This document shows positions 16,668-25,238 of a DNA stretch of 40,662 nt, in pieces. Position numbers and translations under genes: made by a program. Each line of letters starts with the position of its first letter. The stretch's first letter is position 1. This DNA comes from Hungatella sp. UBA3048 (GTDB lineage: Bacteria > Bacillota > Clostridia > Lachnospirales > Lachnospiraceae): the NCBI GenBank assembly GCA_002367105.1, contig DFCS01000032.1:1-40662 (forward strand), given 5' to 3'. The notes below the pieces were generated by a model, which had not been told where the DNA came from, did not search any database, and saw only the letters and a program-made list of their open reading frames with translations.

Positions 16668-18539
16668 TTAATATTCCCTGGTTTTGATAACTGTCTCCGC
16701 ATCCGACTGATCATACACCTTTTCTTCTGTTATTATCCGAAGAGGCATTTCCTTTCCTGCAATCATATCCCTGATCGCCTTCATAAGCGGAGGACCTAAA
16801 AGCGGACTGCATTCCACCGCACAGTTCAGCTTGCCGTCTATCATTGCCTGGAACGCTTCTTTTGTTGCATCCACGGAAACAATCGTTATATCCTTCCCCG
16901 GCTTCAATCCATGTGCCTCCAATGCTTTAATCGCTCCTAAGGCCATATCGTCGTTGTGGGAATAAATAATATCCACATCCCAGGTGTGACTGTTTATGTA
17001 TTCCTCAACAACCTGTTTTCCTCCTTCGAAAGTAAAATCACCATAATCCGTATATACAATCTGGTACTGGGGATTCTCCTCTAATATTTCGAAAAAGCCT
17101 TTCTTTCTCTCTTCCGTAGGCGTCGCGCCTTCACTTCCCTGAAGCTCTAAAATATGAACAATCCCATGCTCCGGTTTTACATGTTCCTTTAGCCAGCGCA
17201 TGGCTCTTCGCCCTTCCTCTAAAAAATCAGCGCCAATATACGTGGTTGTTAAATCATCTCCCGCCTCGATTCTGCGGTCGGACATTACTACAGGTATATT
17301 GGCTTCCTTTGCCTCTTTCAGTACCGCATCCCATCCGGTCTCGATCACCGGAGAAACTACGATTACATCAACCTTCTCCTTAATGAACCTCCGGATCGCT
17401 TCAATCTGCTTTTTTTGAGACTGGTCTGCACTGTCAAAAAGAAGTTCCATATTAAACTCCCTGGCTGCTTCCTGAATCGAACGGGTATTGGCAAGCCTCC
17501 ACTGGCTTTCCTGCCCCACCTGGGAATATCCTACGGTAATTCTCCTGCCATCGTCTATACTTTCCCTGTCAAGAGCAGCCAGATACTCACCGGCATTTTT
17601 AGGATAGATCGTATGACTTCTTAAAATAACCTGCTTGGGAACACCGCTTTCCTTCCGAAGAATATTAATGGCATATTGCACTGCCTCTTTCCCGCCTGTA
17701 GGGCAGGAAATCGTTGCCGCAAGTTTTCCTTTTCTCACCAGGTCTACCCCTTCGTTTTCTCCGGTAAAGCCGTCGCACCCGATGACCTTTATCTTCTCAG
17801 CAAGGTTCCTGTCTTTTAGCGCCTCGTACGCTCCAAAGGCTGCTGAATCATTGTTGGCAAATATCAGGGAAACACCTTTTAGTTCCTCCTCCATGGCAAA
17901 AACAGCATCATAGGCAGGATCCTTCATATCATTTTTCAAATCACAAACGGTCTTTTCTATATCAGGATAATCCCTGATCACAGAATCAAACCCATCGCTT
18001 CGCTCCTCGCTCTGAAGGGAACCGGCTGTTGCGCGAAGCTCCAGTATCTTCCCCTTTCCATTTTCAAGAAGCTGGGCCGCACATTCTCCGCCCTGCTTCC
18101 CGATCAGATTATTATCCGGACCGATAAACAGGTTATAATCAAAGCCTTCCACGCTTCGGTCCATGACGATCACAGGAACTCCCTCCTGATACACATCTCT
18201 GACTTTCTTTGTCAGACGGCTGGAATCACAGGGCGAAATGATCAATAGGTCAATGCCAAAATCCAGAAGCCTGTCAACATCCTTTTCCTGCTTCTCTACA
18301 CTGGAGGTGGCATCTGCAGTTACGATCCTGATACTTGGATACTTTCCCGCCTCCTCCTGGATCTCATTAATCAGAGCAACCCGCCATGCTTCCCTCATGT
18401 TAGCCTGAGAAACACCGATCACATACTCCACATCGCTTTTATAAACCGTCTGGGTAATCGCCCCGTTATATATACGGTACCCCAAAAAGACAAATACCGA
18501 TACCAGTAATACCATTAGTAATTTCGTTCTTTTTTCCAT
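16668..18539 (-). CDS. Membrane-anchored tandem periplasmic-binding protein, probable sugar co-sensor
   Basis: This 623-residue protein has one N-terminal membrane anchor (residues about 6-24) and no lipobox cysteine. Two complete type I periplasmic-binding domains follow: about 38-320 (starting YVIGVSQANMREAW) and about 333-615 (starting TVGYSQVGQESQWR). The second closely resembles the lipoprotein encoded at 24086-25144 and E. coli YtfQ, sharing PVxETGWD, ELQGSxGA and AHNDD-type motifs; the first is more divergent. The ATG at 18539 follows the kinase stop by one base and has an AAAAAGG site, so the two are translationally coupled. Kinases paired with binding proteins are known (XylFII-LytS for xylose), so I infer a sugar sensor feeding the YesM kinase. 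The two-domain form is unusual. Confidence 0.8.
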   Translation of the reverse strand: MEKRTKLLMVLLVSVFVFLGYRIYNGAITQTVYKSDVEYVIGVSQANMREAWRVALINEIQEEAGKYPSIRIVTADATSSVEKQEKDVDRLLDFGIDLLIISPCDSSRLTKKVRDVYQEGVPVIVMDRSVEGFDYNLFIGPDNNLIGKQGGECAAQLLENGKGKILELRATAGSLQSEERSDGFDSVIRDYPDIEKTVCDLKNDMKDPAYDAVFAMEEELKGVSLIFANNDSAAFGAYEALKDRNLAEKIKVIGCDGFTGENEGVDLVRKGKLAATISCPTGGKEAVQYAINILRKESGVPKQVILRSHTIYPKNAGEYLAALDRESIDDGRRITVGYSQVGQESQWRLANTRSIQEAAREFNMELLFDSADQSQKKQIEAIRRFIKEKVDVIVVSPVIETGWDAVLKEAKEANIPVVMSDRRIEAGDDLTTTYIGADFLEEGRRAMRWLKEHVKPEHGIVHILELQGSEGATPTEERKKGFFEILEENPQYQIVYTDYGDFTFEGGKQVVEEYINSHTWDVDIIYSHNDDMALGAIKALEAHGLKPGKDITIVSVDATKEAFQAMIDGKLNCAVECSPLLGPPLMKAIRDMIAGKEMPLRIITEEKVYDQSDAETVIKTREY

Positions 18540-18540
18540 T

Positions 18541-20331
18541 TTATCCTTTTTCAAGATCATTCTGAACTTCTTTCGGAATTCGTATAACAATACGCGTCCC
18601 CTGCCCCTCTTTGCTTTCCACCAATACTTTAAACTGCTCTCCGTACCGGATTCGCAGCCGCTCCTTAATATAAAACAAACCAAAACTTCTATTTCTGCCG
18701 TCTTCTCCCGGCTCATTTAACAATCTGGATAATTCCCAGACTTTTTCTTCTTCCATACCCTTTCCGTCATCCCAGACTTCCAGGCTCACCCAGTCATCTT
18801 CCACCCGTCCGGTGATTTTTAAATGCCCGTCTCCGTTCTTCATCTTCACCCCATGGTAAATGGAGTTTTCCACCAGCGGCTGAAGGATCATTTTGGGAAG
18901 AACCACCTTCATACAGTCTTCCTCTGCCTGAATTTCATACTGTACCTTAGGCCCGTAACGGATTTTCTGTATGTAGAGATAATTGGAAATATAACGGATT
19001 TCTTCTTCAATGGTAATATAGTCTTTGCCCTTGCTTAAGCTGATTCGAAAGACATTGGTAAGAGCATCCACTAGTTGAACAATGTCATAAGCGGAATGCT
19101 CTCTCGCCATCCAGCCTATGGTGTCCAGTGTATTGTATAAGAAATGCGGCTTAAACTGTTCCTGAACTGCCTTAAGCTGGGCTTTCCGCTTATTTTCCTG
19201 TTCTTTATAAACCTCCTCCATCAATTCTTGTATCCGCTCAAGCATCTGATTGAACCGACGGCCAAGCTCACTGACCTCATCCAGATAATTGCCTTCAAAC
19301 CGAACGGATAAGTTTCCTTTTTCCGTCTCCTTCATTAAGTTACGGAGCCTGACAATGGGTTTTGTGACCGTCTCTGATATTTTTACCGCTACAATAAATA
19401 CCGTGAGAATTGTTAAAACCAAAACCCCGCCAAACATAATCAGCATGGTATTGATTCCGCCCATAATTTCACGGTAAGATGAGACACTGACAGTTTTCCA
19501 GCCGGTATAGGCGGATTTCTGATAACTGATCTGATACTTTTCCCCATTGGTAACCGCGGTTACAGGCTCTTCTTCATTCCATAGCCATTCCGGGCGGATG
19601 CGGTAGACAATTTTATTGGTTGGCGCATATACTAAATGATTCTGCTCATCCAGGACGAATACAAATCCATTTTCACCGATGTTCGCGTCCTGAATGGCAG
19701 AGGAAATAATTTCATGTTTTACGTCAAACAGCAATACGCCCACTCTCTCCCCTGTCTCCGGGTCTATAACAGCTTTCATTACTGAAAATACATCATCAAT
19801 GCTGTAGGCGGCTTCCGTAACAATATTCCTTCCGGTAACATTGCTGATGATCTGCATTTCGCCTGGAGATGCCGCTGCTTTTTCATACCAGACTTCCTTG
19901 ACAAACGGGTCACGGGAGATTCTGGACATCCCGGTTCCCACATACATATCATGTTCCGTAGCAAAAAAGATGCCCGCAATTTCATCATGCGTTTCCGCCA
20001 CTGTCTCAAAGCTGTTTTTCAGCGCTGCTTCATACTCTTTCCAGCGCCCATCCTCAGCGGATGGGATCTTATTCAGATGCATTGGCTCAATAATCCGTAT
20101 CAGCATATTCGCAGTCTTTTCAATACTGCTTATGTAGATATCCGTTGTATGCTGCACTTGACCTACCAGCAGAGAAGTATGCTGGGTCACATTGCGCTCC
20201 GCCTCTCTGGTTGAGCTGATAATCCCCAATAACCCCACAAAGCAAAAAGGAATGAGCGCAATAAAAATATGAGAATTGATCATTTTATCACGAATTTTCA
20301 TATCCATGAATCGTTTCTTCCAATATTTCAT
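18541..20331 (-). CDS. YesM-type sensor histidine kinase
   Basis: This is a 596-residue membrane kinase. Membrane segments near residues 17-40 and 285-310 enclose an extracytoplasmic Cache-like sensor region. A HAMP linker follows (about 312-370), then a His_kinase domain with phosphoacceptor H396 in QFKPHFLYNTL, and a HATPase_c domain with PLVENSIYHG and WDDGKGM. The start is the ATG at 20331, eight bases after TAGGAG; a 13-codon upstream extension lacks a site. The partner regulator is the AraC-type gene at 25239-26465. It lies between the ABC permease gene and the tandem binding-domain gene, which suggests that uptake and sensing of one sugar are controlled together. Confidence 0.9.
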   Translation of the reverse strand: MKYWKKRFMDMKIRDKMINSHIFIALIPFCFVGLLGIISSTREAERNVTQHTSLLVGQVQHTTDIYISSIEKTANMLIRIIEPMHLNKIPSAEDGRWKEYEAALKNSFETVAETHDEIAGIFFATEHDMYVGTGMSRISRDPFVKEVWYEKAAASPGEMQIISNVTGRNIVTEAAYSIDDVFSVMKAVIDPETGERVGVLLFDVKHEIISSAIQDANIGENGFVFVLDEQNHLVYAPTNKIVYRIRPEWLWNEEEPVTAVTNGEKYQISYQKSAYTGWKTVSVSSYREIMGGINTMLIMFGGVLVLTILTVFIVAVKISETVTKPIVRLRNLMKETEKGNLSVRFEGNYLDEVSELGRRFNQMLERIQELMEEVYKEQENKRKAQLKAVQEQFKPHFLYNTLDTIGWMAREHSAYDIVQLVDALTNVFRISLSKGKDYITIEEEIRYISNYLYIQKIRYGPKVQYEIQAEEDCMKVVLPKMILQPLVENSIYHGVKMKNGDGHLKITGRVEDDWVSLEVWDDGKGMEEEKVWELSRLLNEPGEDGRNRSFGLFYIKERLRIRYGEQFKVLVESKEGQGTRIVIRIPKEVQNDLEKG

Positions 20332-20416
20332 TGCTCTCACTCCTATTTTCATATCATGTATCCGCCTCATCCAGTATACCGAAGTTAACAGACTCTTACA
20401 ACTGCATTATGCTTTA

Positions 20417-21427
20417 TTATTCGTTCTTCCCCTTTGATTTTTCTGCGCGGATCGCAATGATTCTCTGTATTACAATAAAGAAACACAGAAGCGCCGCAAT
20501 GGTAACTTTCGTCCACCAGGTATTTAAATTCTGATAGGTAACGATTGTCTGAATACCCCCCTCTATCATGACCCCGACTCCCGTCCCCGCCACAGTACCT
20601 ACGCCTCCGGTCAGCAAGGTACCGCCGATAACAGCGGATGAAAGTGCATCCAGTTCCAGGCCCAGATTTTGGAGTCCGAATCCAGCCAGAGTATAAAAAC
20701 TGAACACGATTCCTCCGAGAGCGGCACAAAAACTGCTGATTCCGTATGCCGCGATTTTCGTTCCCGCAACATTTAATCCCATAAGGCTTGCAGACGTCTC
20801 ACCACCTCCCAGTGCGTATAAGCACCTGCCAAACTTTGTATATCTAAGGGTATAGACCGCAGCCGCAAATACAATTAAAAGAAGAAATACATAGTAATAA
20901 ATTTTCCCGTTCCACGCTTTCGCCTCTCCTAAGTGAACTGCCACCTTTCCAAGAGCCATGGTCTTAAAAAACGGATCACTGATGGGAATGGAGCGTTCAC
21001 TGATTACAACGCAAAGCCCCCGCATCAAAAACTGGCCTGCCAAAGTCACAATGAAAGGCTGAAGCTTAAAATAATGAATCAGGGCACCCTGGGTACAGCC
21101 TACGATGATTCCTGCAAGAAGCATCAGTAGGATAACCAGGAATGCCGGAACTCCCCGCTCCAGCAGGTAAGCGGATCCTACGCCGGTAAATGCTATGGTA
21201 GAAGCGATGGAGATATCGATCCCTCCGCTTATCAGTACAAAGGTAGCTCCGATTGCCGCTATCATTAAGTATGCGTTGTCATTAAAGAGGTTTAAAAAGG
21301 TTGATAAAGATAAAAAATTATTATACTTTACAGAACCAAACAGAAACATCAGGACAAACAGCACAACGGTGATAACCAGTGAAATATTATTGATCTGAAC
21401 CCTTTTTCTCTTTCCCGTCTGTTCCAT
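20417..21427 (-). CDS. yjfF: Sugar ABC transporter permease (YjfF-like)
   Basis: This 336-residue inner-membrane permease of the ribose/galactofuranose (BPD_transp_2) class has about 8-10 helices. GGIDISIASTIAFTG and TLAGFGLQNLGLELDALSSA are family blocks, and ALSSAVIGGTLLTGG is the cytoplasmic coupling region. The ATG shares its A with the stop of the preceding permease gene (TGATG), so the two are translationally coupled. With the neighbouring permease it should form a heterodimeric channel driven by the ATPase at 22458-23987. The symbol follows the E. coli ytfQRT-yjfF arrangement. Confidence 0.88.
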   Translation of the reverse strand: MEQTGKRKRVQINNISLVITVVLFVLMFLFGSVKYNNFLSLSTFLNLFNDNAYLMIAAIGATFVLISGGIDISIASTIAFTGVGSAYLLERGVPAFLVILLMLLAGIIVGCTQGALIHYFKLQPFIVTLAGQFLMRGLCVVISERSIPISDPFFKTMALGKVAVHLGEAKAWNGKIYYYVFLLLIVFAAAVYTLRYTKFGRCLYALGGGETSASLMGLNVAGTKIAAYGISSFCAALGGIVFSFYTLAGFGLQNLGLELDALSSAVIGGTLLTGGVGTVAGTGVGVMIEGGIQTIVTYQNLNTWWTKVTIAALLCFFIVIQRIIAIRAEKSKGKNE

Positions 21428-22461
21428 CAGTTACCAACCACCTTTCCGTTTATCATTTTGCGCTTGATGACCAGATCCTTAAACTGTTTTGACTGCGACA
21501 GACAGATGATAATAATCAACAATGCCTTTAACACACGGATATATGCCGCCGGAACTCCAAGGGCCAGTACGGTTGTTGTGATGCTCTGTACGATCAATGC
21601 TCCTATGACGCTGGCTGGAATGGAAAAACGCCCGCCCATTAAGTTGGTTCCTCCAATTGCTACGGCAAGAATGGCATCCATTTCAATCCCCAGACCAGCA
21701 TTGTTGCAGTCCGCACCTTTAATCCCGGCACTTTCAATCAAACCGGCCACCGCCGCAAAGGCTCCTGAAAGTGTGTAGATTGCAAGCAGCATCCGGTCAA
21801 CCTTAATACCCACGTACTTTGACGCAGTCGGATTGCAGCCTACGGATTCCAAAAACAGGCCAAATGCCGTTCTTCCTGTAAATAGTACCAAAAAACCCAC
21901 TAGAATAAGCACAATAAACAAGGGGAAGGGGAGACCCAAAATATAACCCCCATTGATAAAATAATAGGCCTCCGAAGTAATCGTAACGATCTTTCCCCTG
22001 GTAATCAACTGTGCGATTCCCCTGCCCGCCACCATTAAAATCATGGTGGCTACAATTGGCTGAATTTTTATTTTAGCCACTAAAAAGCCATTCCAGATGC
22101 CGCTGACTGCTCCTGCAAGAATCGCGAGAATCATTGCCGCAGCAACATTCCCATGGAATGACGGAAAAATATTCCCGTTTACAATGCTGCAGGCAATGGC
22201 TCCGCTGATTGCCATGATAGAGCCTACGGAAATATCGGTTCCGCCTGTAGCCAGTATCATAGTCATGCCGCCAGCCAGTATCATGAGCTTGCTTCCATTT
22301 CTTATGATGTCAATAATACGTCCGTATAAGTGCCCATCCACGATGGATAGTGTGAAAAATTCTCCTTTGCTGACAATACCGTTAAAGAGCAGAATTATCA
22401 TAAAAATGATAAGGGGGCGGAAATACTGTTTTCCTGTCAAACGATTCCAGATTTCCCTCAT
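21427..22461 (-). CDS. ytfT: Sugar ABC transporter permease (YtfT-like)
   Basis: This 344-residue permease is of the same class, with about 8-10 helices. ATGGTDISVGSIMAISGAIA and the VGCNPTASKYVGI loop are typical of YtfT/RbsC proteins, and AVAIGGTNLMGGRFS is the ATPase-coupling region. It starts with an ATGA overlap on the ATPase stop and has a GGAGGTGAAG site inside the ATPase gene. It ends one base into the next permease gene. Together with that gene it forms the transmembrane channel of the galactofuranose-like importer. Confidence 0.88.
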   Translation of the reverse strand: MREIWNRLTGKQYFRPLIIFMIILLFNGIVSKGEFFTLSIVDGHLYGRIIDIIRNGSKLMILAGGMTMILATGGTDISVGSIMAISGAIACSIVNGNIFPSFHGNVAAAMILAILAGAVSGIWNGFLVAKIKIQPIVATMILMVAGRGIAQLITRGKIVTITSEAYYFINGGYILGLPFPLFIVLILVGFLVLFTGRTAFGLFLESVGCNPTASKYVGIKVDRMLLAIYTLSGAFAAVAGLIESAGIKGADCNNAGLGIEMDAILAVAIGGTNLMGGRFSIPASVIGALIVQSITTTVLALGVPAAYIRVLKALLIIIICLSQSKQFKDLVIKRKMINGKVVGN

Positions 22462-23987
22462 GACACTTCACCTCCAGCCATAATATGCATAATTGCTTCT
22501 TCCGATATTTCTTTTCCATTTAGCTCTCCTACCTGCTTCATATCCCGGAGCACGATCATCCTGGTACAACAGCGGAGCATCTCATCAATCTCCGATGATA
22601 TGAAGAGTACCGCCATCCCTCTTCCTGCAAGATCCATGACAATTTTCTGTATTTCCGCCTTTGTACCGATATCAATTCCCCTGGTCGGTTCATCAAGCAT
22701 CAGAAACTCCGGATCCGTTGCAAGCCATCTGGCAAGAATTACTTTTTGCTGGTTTCCTCCGCTTAAATTCTTAATTAACTGCTCTGTGCCAGGTGTTTTG
22801 ATCTGAAGCTTTGCAATATACTCCTTTGATAGCTCCTCCGCTTCTTTCCTTGAAATCTTATGGAATATCCCCCGTTTCACCTGAAGGGCAAGTATGATAT
22901 TTTCCCAGATGGAAAGCTCTCCGATAATCCCCTCTGTCTTCCGGTTTTCCGGGCAAAAAGCAAGTCCGTTTCGGATTGCATCTAAGGGAGAATGAAGGTG
23001 TGCCATCTCATGTTTCACCTTTACTTCTCCTTCGCTGATAGGGTCTATTCCAAATAAAACCTTGGCTGTCTCCGAACGCCCGGAACCTAAAAGACCGGAA
23101 AAGCCCAGAACTTCTCCCATTTTCACTTTAAGCTCAAACCCCTTGACCGTTCCGGGACTGCTGACATTGACCAGCTCAATAAAAGTCTCCTTTTCCTGTC
23201 CCTCTGCTTCCTCCGGCAGTTTTGCATTCATGGCTTCCTTAAGCCCTGCATAATCCTTGCCTATCATTTTTCCAACCAGTTCTACTCTTGGCAGCTCTTT
23301 CGTCAAATAGGTTCCCACATATTTTCCGTTTCGAAGTACGGTGATTCTGTCAGTAACTTCATAAACCTGATCCAGAAAATGTGTAACAAAGATAATTCCC
23401 ATGCCCTCTTTGCGGAGCTTTCTCATAATTTGAAACAGTTTATCTACCTCAGCAGAGGAAAGGCTGCTGGTGGGTTCATCCAAAATCAGAACCTTGGCAT
23501 CAATATCGCTGGCCCTTGCAATGGCCACCATCTGTTGGATCGCTACAGAGTAATGATCCAGATTTTTCGTAACATTTATATGTAAATCAAATTTATCCAG
23601 CAGTTCACTGGCGTCGGAATTGATTTTTTTCCAATTGATTGTTCCAAACCGGTTTCTAGGTTCCCGCCCAATATAAATATTTTCCGCCACGGAAAGATTG
23701 GGGCAAAGATTGACTTCCTGGTATACCGTTGAAATTCCTTCGTTTTGCGCTTCCTGTGTGGATCTCGGATTGATCTGTATTCCGTCTAACTCAATGACAC
23801 CCCGGTCCTTGGTTTCCACTCCGGTCAGCACTTTAATGAGCGTTGATTTTCCCGCACCGTTTTCCCCTAACAATGCATGTATTTCCCCCCGATTCAAATC
23901 AAACTGCACATCAGCCAAAGCAATAACCGCTTTTCCAAATGCCTTGGATATATTTCTCGCTGTCAAAAGCTGATTCCCTGCACTCAT
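22458..23987 (-). CDS. ytfR: Sugar ABC transporter ATP-binding protein (YtfR-like)
   Basis: This 509-residue ATPase has two fused nucleotide-binding domains. The first has a canonical Walker A (GENGAGKST, near residue 41) and Walker B (LILDEPTSS). The second has the degenerate Walker A typical of this family (GLLGSGRSE), the signature LSGGNQQK and Walker B FLMLDEPTRG. It powers the two permeases. The ATG follows AAGGAGG by 7 bases. An intercistronic hairpin at 24040-24079 separates it from the binding-protein gene and probably lowers its expression relative to that protein. Confidence 0.92.
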   Translation of the reverse strand: MSAGNQLLTARNISKAFGKAVIALADVQFDLNRGEIHALLGENGAGKSTLIKVLTGVETKDRGVIELDGIQINPRSTQEAQNEGISTVYQEVNLCPNLSVAENIYIGREPRNRFGTINWKKINSDASELLDKFDLHINVTKNLDHYSVAIQQMVAIARASDIDAKVLILDEPTSSLSSAEVDKLFQIMRKLRKEGMGIIFVTHFLDQVYEVTDRITVLRNGKYVGTYLTKELPRVELVGKMIGKDYAGLKEAMNAKLPEEAEGQEKETFIELVNVSSPGTVKGFELKVKMGEVLGFSGLLGSGRSETAKVLFGIDPISEGEVKVKHEMAHLHSPLDAIRNGLAFCPENRKTEGIIGELSIWENIILALQVKRGIFHKISRKEAEELSKEYIAKLQIKTPGTEQLIKNLSGGNQQKVILARWLATDPEFLMLDEPTRGIDIGTKAEIQKIVMDLAGRGMAVLFISSEIDEMLRCCTRMIVLRDMKQVGELNGKEISEEAIMHIMAGGEVS

Positions 23988-24035
23988 GGCGTTTCCTCCT
24001 TACTTTCCAATTAAGAGGGCATTTCCTCTGATATG

Positions 24036-24079
24036 AAAAGGGTTGCTGCAAAAATAATGATATACTTTTGCAACAACCC
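24036..24079 (-). terminator. Attenuating hairpin between ytfQ-like and ytfR-like genes
   Basis: GGGTTGxTGCAAAA pairs with TTTTGCAxCAACCC (13 of 14 pairs) and is followed on the minus strand by TTTT. Partial termination or 3'-end stabilisation after the binding-protein gene is a known way to make excess binding protein. Confidence 0.7.
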
Positions 24080-24085
24080 CGCGGC

Positions 24086-25144
24086 TTAATATTTGCGGTC
24101 CGGAAGTACCTTAGCTGCCATATCAGCAGTAAATACGCCATCTGCCGATTTCACCCATTTGTCAACAGACTGGCCTGCCTTCAGCTTTGCTGCTGTCTCA
24201 AATAAAAGCGGCCCAAGCAGTGGATTACATTCTACGGTACAATTTGCCTCCCCGGCTGCCATTGCTTCAAAGATTCCGCGGACACCGTCGATGGAAACGA
24301 TCTTGATGTCTTCGCCCGGTTTTAATCCCGCCTCTTTGATTGCCTCGATCGCTCCAAGGGCCATGTCGTCGTTGTGCGCATAAACGCCCTTGATATCCTT
24401 ATTGGATTTAAGGAAAGACTCCATAACTTCTTTTCCCTGAGCTCTGGTGAAATCACCGGTCTGGGAAGCCACGATCTCAATACCCGGATAGCTTGCTTTG
24501 ATTTCATCATCAAATCCGGTTTTGCGGTCCGTTGCTGCGGAAGCACCTACCGTTCCTTCCAGCTCAACAATTTTTCCATTTTCTCCGAGCAGCTTTGCCA
24601 TTTCCTTTGCGGCCATCTTGCCTTCTTCAATGAAATCAGATCCGATAAAGGTTGCATATAAGTCTTCACTGACATCAGCTCTGCGGTCCAGAAGGATAAT
24701 CGGAATTCCTGCTTCTTTTGCCTCAGCAAATACCTGATCCCATCCTGTTTCTACGACCGGTGCAAGGCCAATAACATCTACGCCCTGTTCGATGAAGTTC
24801 TTGATCGCTTTAATTTGATTTTCCTGTTTCTGCTGCGCATCTGCAAAAAGAAGCTCAACCTTATCCCCATTCTCAGACGCGTATGTCTGAATGGAAAGGG
24901 TTTCTGCGTCACGCCATCCGGACTCCTGACCGATCTGGGCAAAGCCGACTACCAGCTTTTCTCCTGAAGCTTCGGTAGTTTTAGCCGTGGTCTCTTCTGC
25001 TTTTGCTGTGGTCTCAGCCTGTGCAGACGTAGTCTGGGGAGCGGCTGTGGTTGCGGTTGAACTGCTTGCTCCGCTGCTGCAGGCGGCTAAGGAAACCGCT
25101 GCCATGGAAGCGCACAGCAACACGCTTAAAAATCTTTTTTTCAT
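24086..25144 (-). CDS. ytfQ: Sugar ABC transporter substrate-binding lipoprotein (YtfQ-like)
   Basis: This 352-residue type I periplasmic-binding protein delivers sugar to the permeases. The signal peptide ends in the lipobox LAAC (about residue 22), followed by a Ser/Thr/Ala/Glu-rich linker to about residue 60. The mature domain contains APVVETGWD, ELEGTVGASAATDRK, SQTGDFTRAQGKEVMESF and YAHNDDMALGAI. These match E. coli YtfQ, a galactofuranose-binding protein, so a furanose sugar is the likely ligand. The start is the ATG at 25144 with AGGAGGATCATCAAA before it; a 41-codon upstream extension lacks a site. It begins 94 bases after the response-regulator gene. Confidence 0.92.
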   Translation of the reverse strand: MKKRFLSVLLCASMAAVSLAACSSGASSSTATTAAPQTTSAQAETTAKAEETTAKTTEASGEKLVVGFAQIGQESGWRDAETLSIQTYASENGDKVELLFADAQQKQENQIKAIKNFIEQGVDVIGLAPVVETGWDQVFAEAKEAGIPIILLDRRADVSEDLYATFIGSDFIEEGKMAAKEMAKLLGENGKIVELEGTVGASAATDRKTGFDDEIKASYPGIEIVASQTGDFTRAQGKEVMESFLKSNKDIKGVYAHNDDMALGAIEAIKEAGLKPGEDIKIVSIDGVRGIFEAMAAGEANCTVECNPLLGPLLFETAAKLKAGQSVDKWVKSADGVFTADMAAKVLPDRKY

Positions 25145-25238
25145 TTTGATGATCCTCCTTTTTGGTTTTAACGATACGTTTATTATGCCGGAAGGAGGAG
25201 AGAAAGTCTTTGCAATAATTTGAGTAAAAGGTATAAAA

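Noticed and set aside
18540..18716. A 59-codon N-terminal extension of the tandem binding-domain protein
   Set aside because: It lies in another frame of the kinase gene. The ATG at 18539 has a ribosome site and is followed directly by the membrane anchor.
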